A stretch of DNA of 64,000 bases, from NCBI RefSeq assembly GCF_001522545.3, contig NC_031770.1, positions 18,860,152 through 18,924,151 of the forward strand, in the 5' to 3' direction. The translations under genes and the position numbers were made by a program. The stretch is from Parus major. Lineage: Eukaryota > Chordata > Aves > Passeriformes > Paridae. The notes under the pieces were generated by a model. The model was not told the DNA's origin and did not search any database. It saw only the letters and a list, made by a program, of their open reading frames with translations. Positions 63,707 through 64,000 of the stretch are shown in pieces (the first letter of the stretch is position 1; each line of letters starts with the position of its first letter).

Positions 63707-64000
63707 TTTTTCTGAATAATTTCAAGTTAACATAGTAAGATATCCTAGACAGTTTTCTGAGTCTTAAAACCATTCCATTTCAAATGTTGGTTTATGTTAA
63801 TCTGGAAAGCTGCCTTGTCTGGAGTAAAATCATATACAGATTGAAAAAGGATTAAGTTTTTTTTATTACAATTTATGCAGCTTTTATATTTTAACCTTCT
63901 AGTGTCTGAGATGGAAGAGAATTGGGAGAGTTTGGAATAAGGAGGATGGGGAAGGGTAAGGTTCACTGCAAGGGCTGTTGCAGGTATGGACTCTTTTTTG

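Larger units (their letters stand above)
49386..64000 (-). other. TGFB2: TGFB2 intron 1, 3' part (continues past the window)
   Basis: At least 14.6 kb of intron upstream of exon 2, open at the right edge because exon 1 is not found. Exon 1 would encode an initiator Met, signal peptide and more than 110 residues, and no minus-strand frame shows this. TGFB2 intron 1 is known to be tens of kilobases in mammals. Contents include CNE-like DNA at 53270-53680, A-rich tracts at 58204-58250 and 63598-63706, a short (TG)n at 58738-58751 and a 9-bp tandem repeat at 63174-63200. The rest is unique sequence with only chance open frames. Confidence 0.88.

Overview
The window is vertebrate nuclear DNA and almost certainly avian. 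It has no bacterial-style gene packing. It carries one multi-exon gene with GT-AG introns, several CR1 LINE fragments (the dominant bird retroposon), and a solo LTR of a type I associate with songbirds and other Neoaves. The species is not determinable from the window; a passerine is my best guess.

The one gene I can support is TGFB2 (transforming growth factor beta-2) on the minus strand. Six coding exons, matching exons 2 to 7 of the seven-exon vertebrate gene, are resolved to the base at 49222-49385, 34479-34611, 34261-34371, 32404-32578, 31689-31842 and 29703-29861. All have consensus splice sites and the phases are consistent. Joined, they encode 297 residues plus a stop: most of the latency-associated propeptide, the RRKKR furin site, and the complete 112-residue mature cytokine with its nine cysteines. 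Exon 1 (start codon, signal peptide, first part of the propeptide) is not in the window. It must lie beyond the right edge, because intron 1 runs from 49386 to at least 64000.

Layout: 1-26344 is intergenic DNA downstream of TGFB2. It holds two CpG-dense patches (about 1811-2060 and 6018-6300), two short CR1 pieces, a solo ERV LTR (about 22176-22735), an (AT)14 microsatellite, and stretches that look like conserved non-coding elements. 26345-29702 is the inferred long 3' UTR, with candidate poly(A) signals, an AU-rich nonamer and a miR-141/200a seed match. 29703-34611 is the compact 3' exon cluster. 34612-49221 is the 14.6 kb intron 2, carrying a 5'-truncated CR1 at about 48395-49025 and a smaller CR1 piece at 46429. 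49386-64000 is intron 1, with A-rich and purine-rich tracts and a candidate enhancer around 53270-53680.

I found no second protein-coding gene, no tRNA, rRNA or CRISPR array, and nothing I would call a new biological system. The more interesting points are regulatory: the likely distal poly(A) site, the microRNA and AU-rich sites, orphan CpG patches and perfect palindromes in CNE-like DNA. All other open reading frames of 60-170 codons look like chance ORFs in AT-rich intergenic or intronic DNA.
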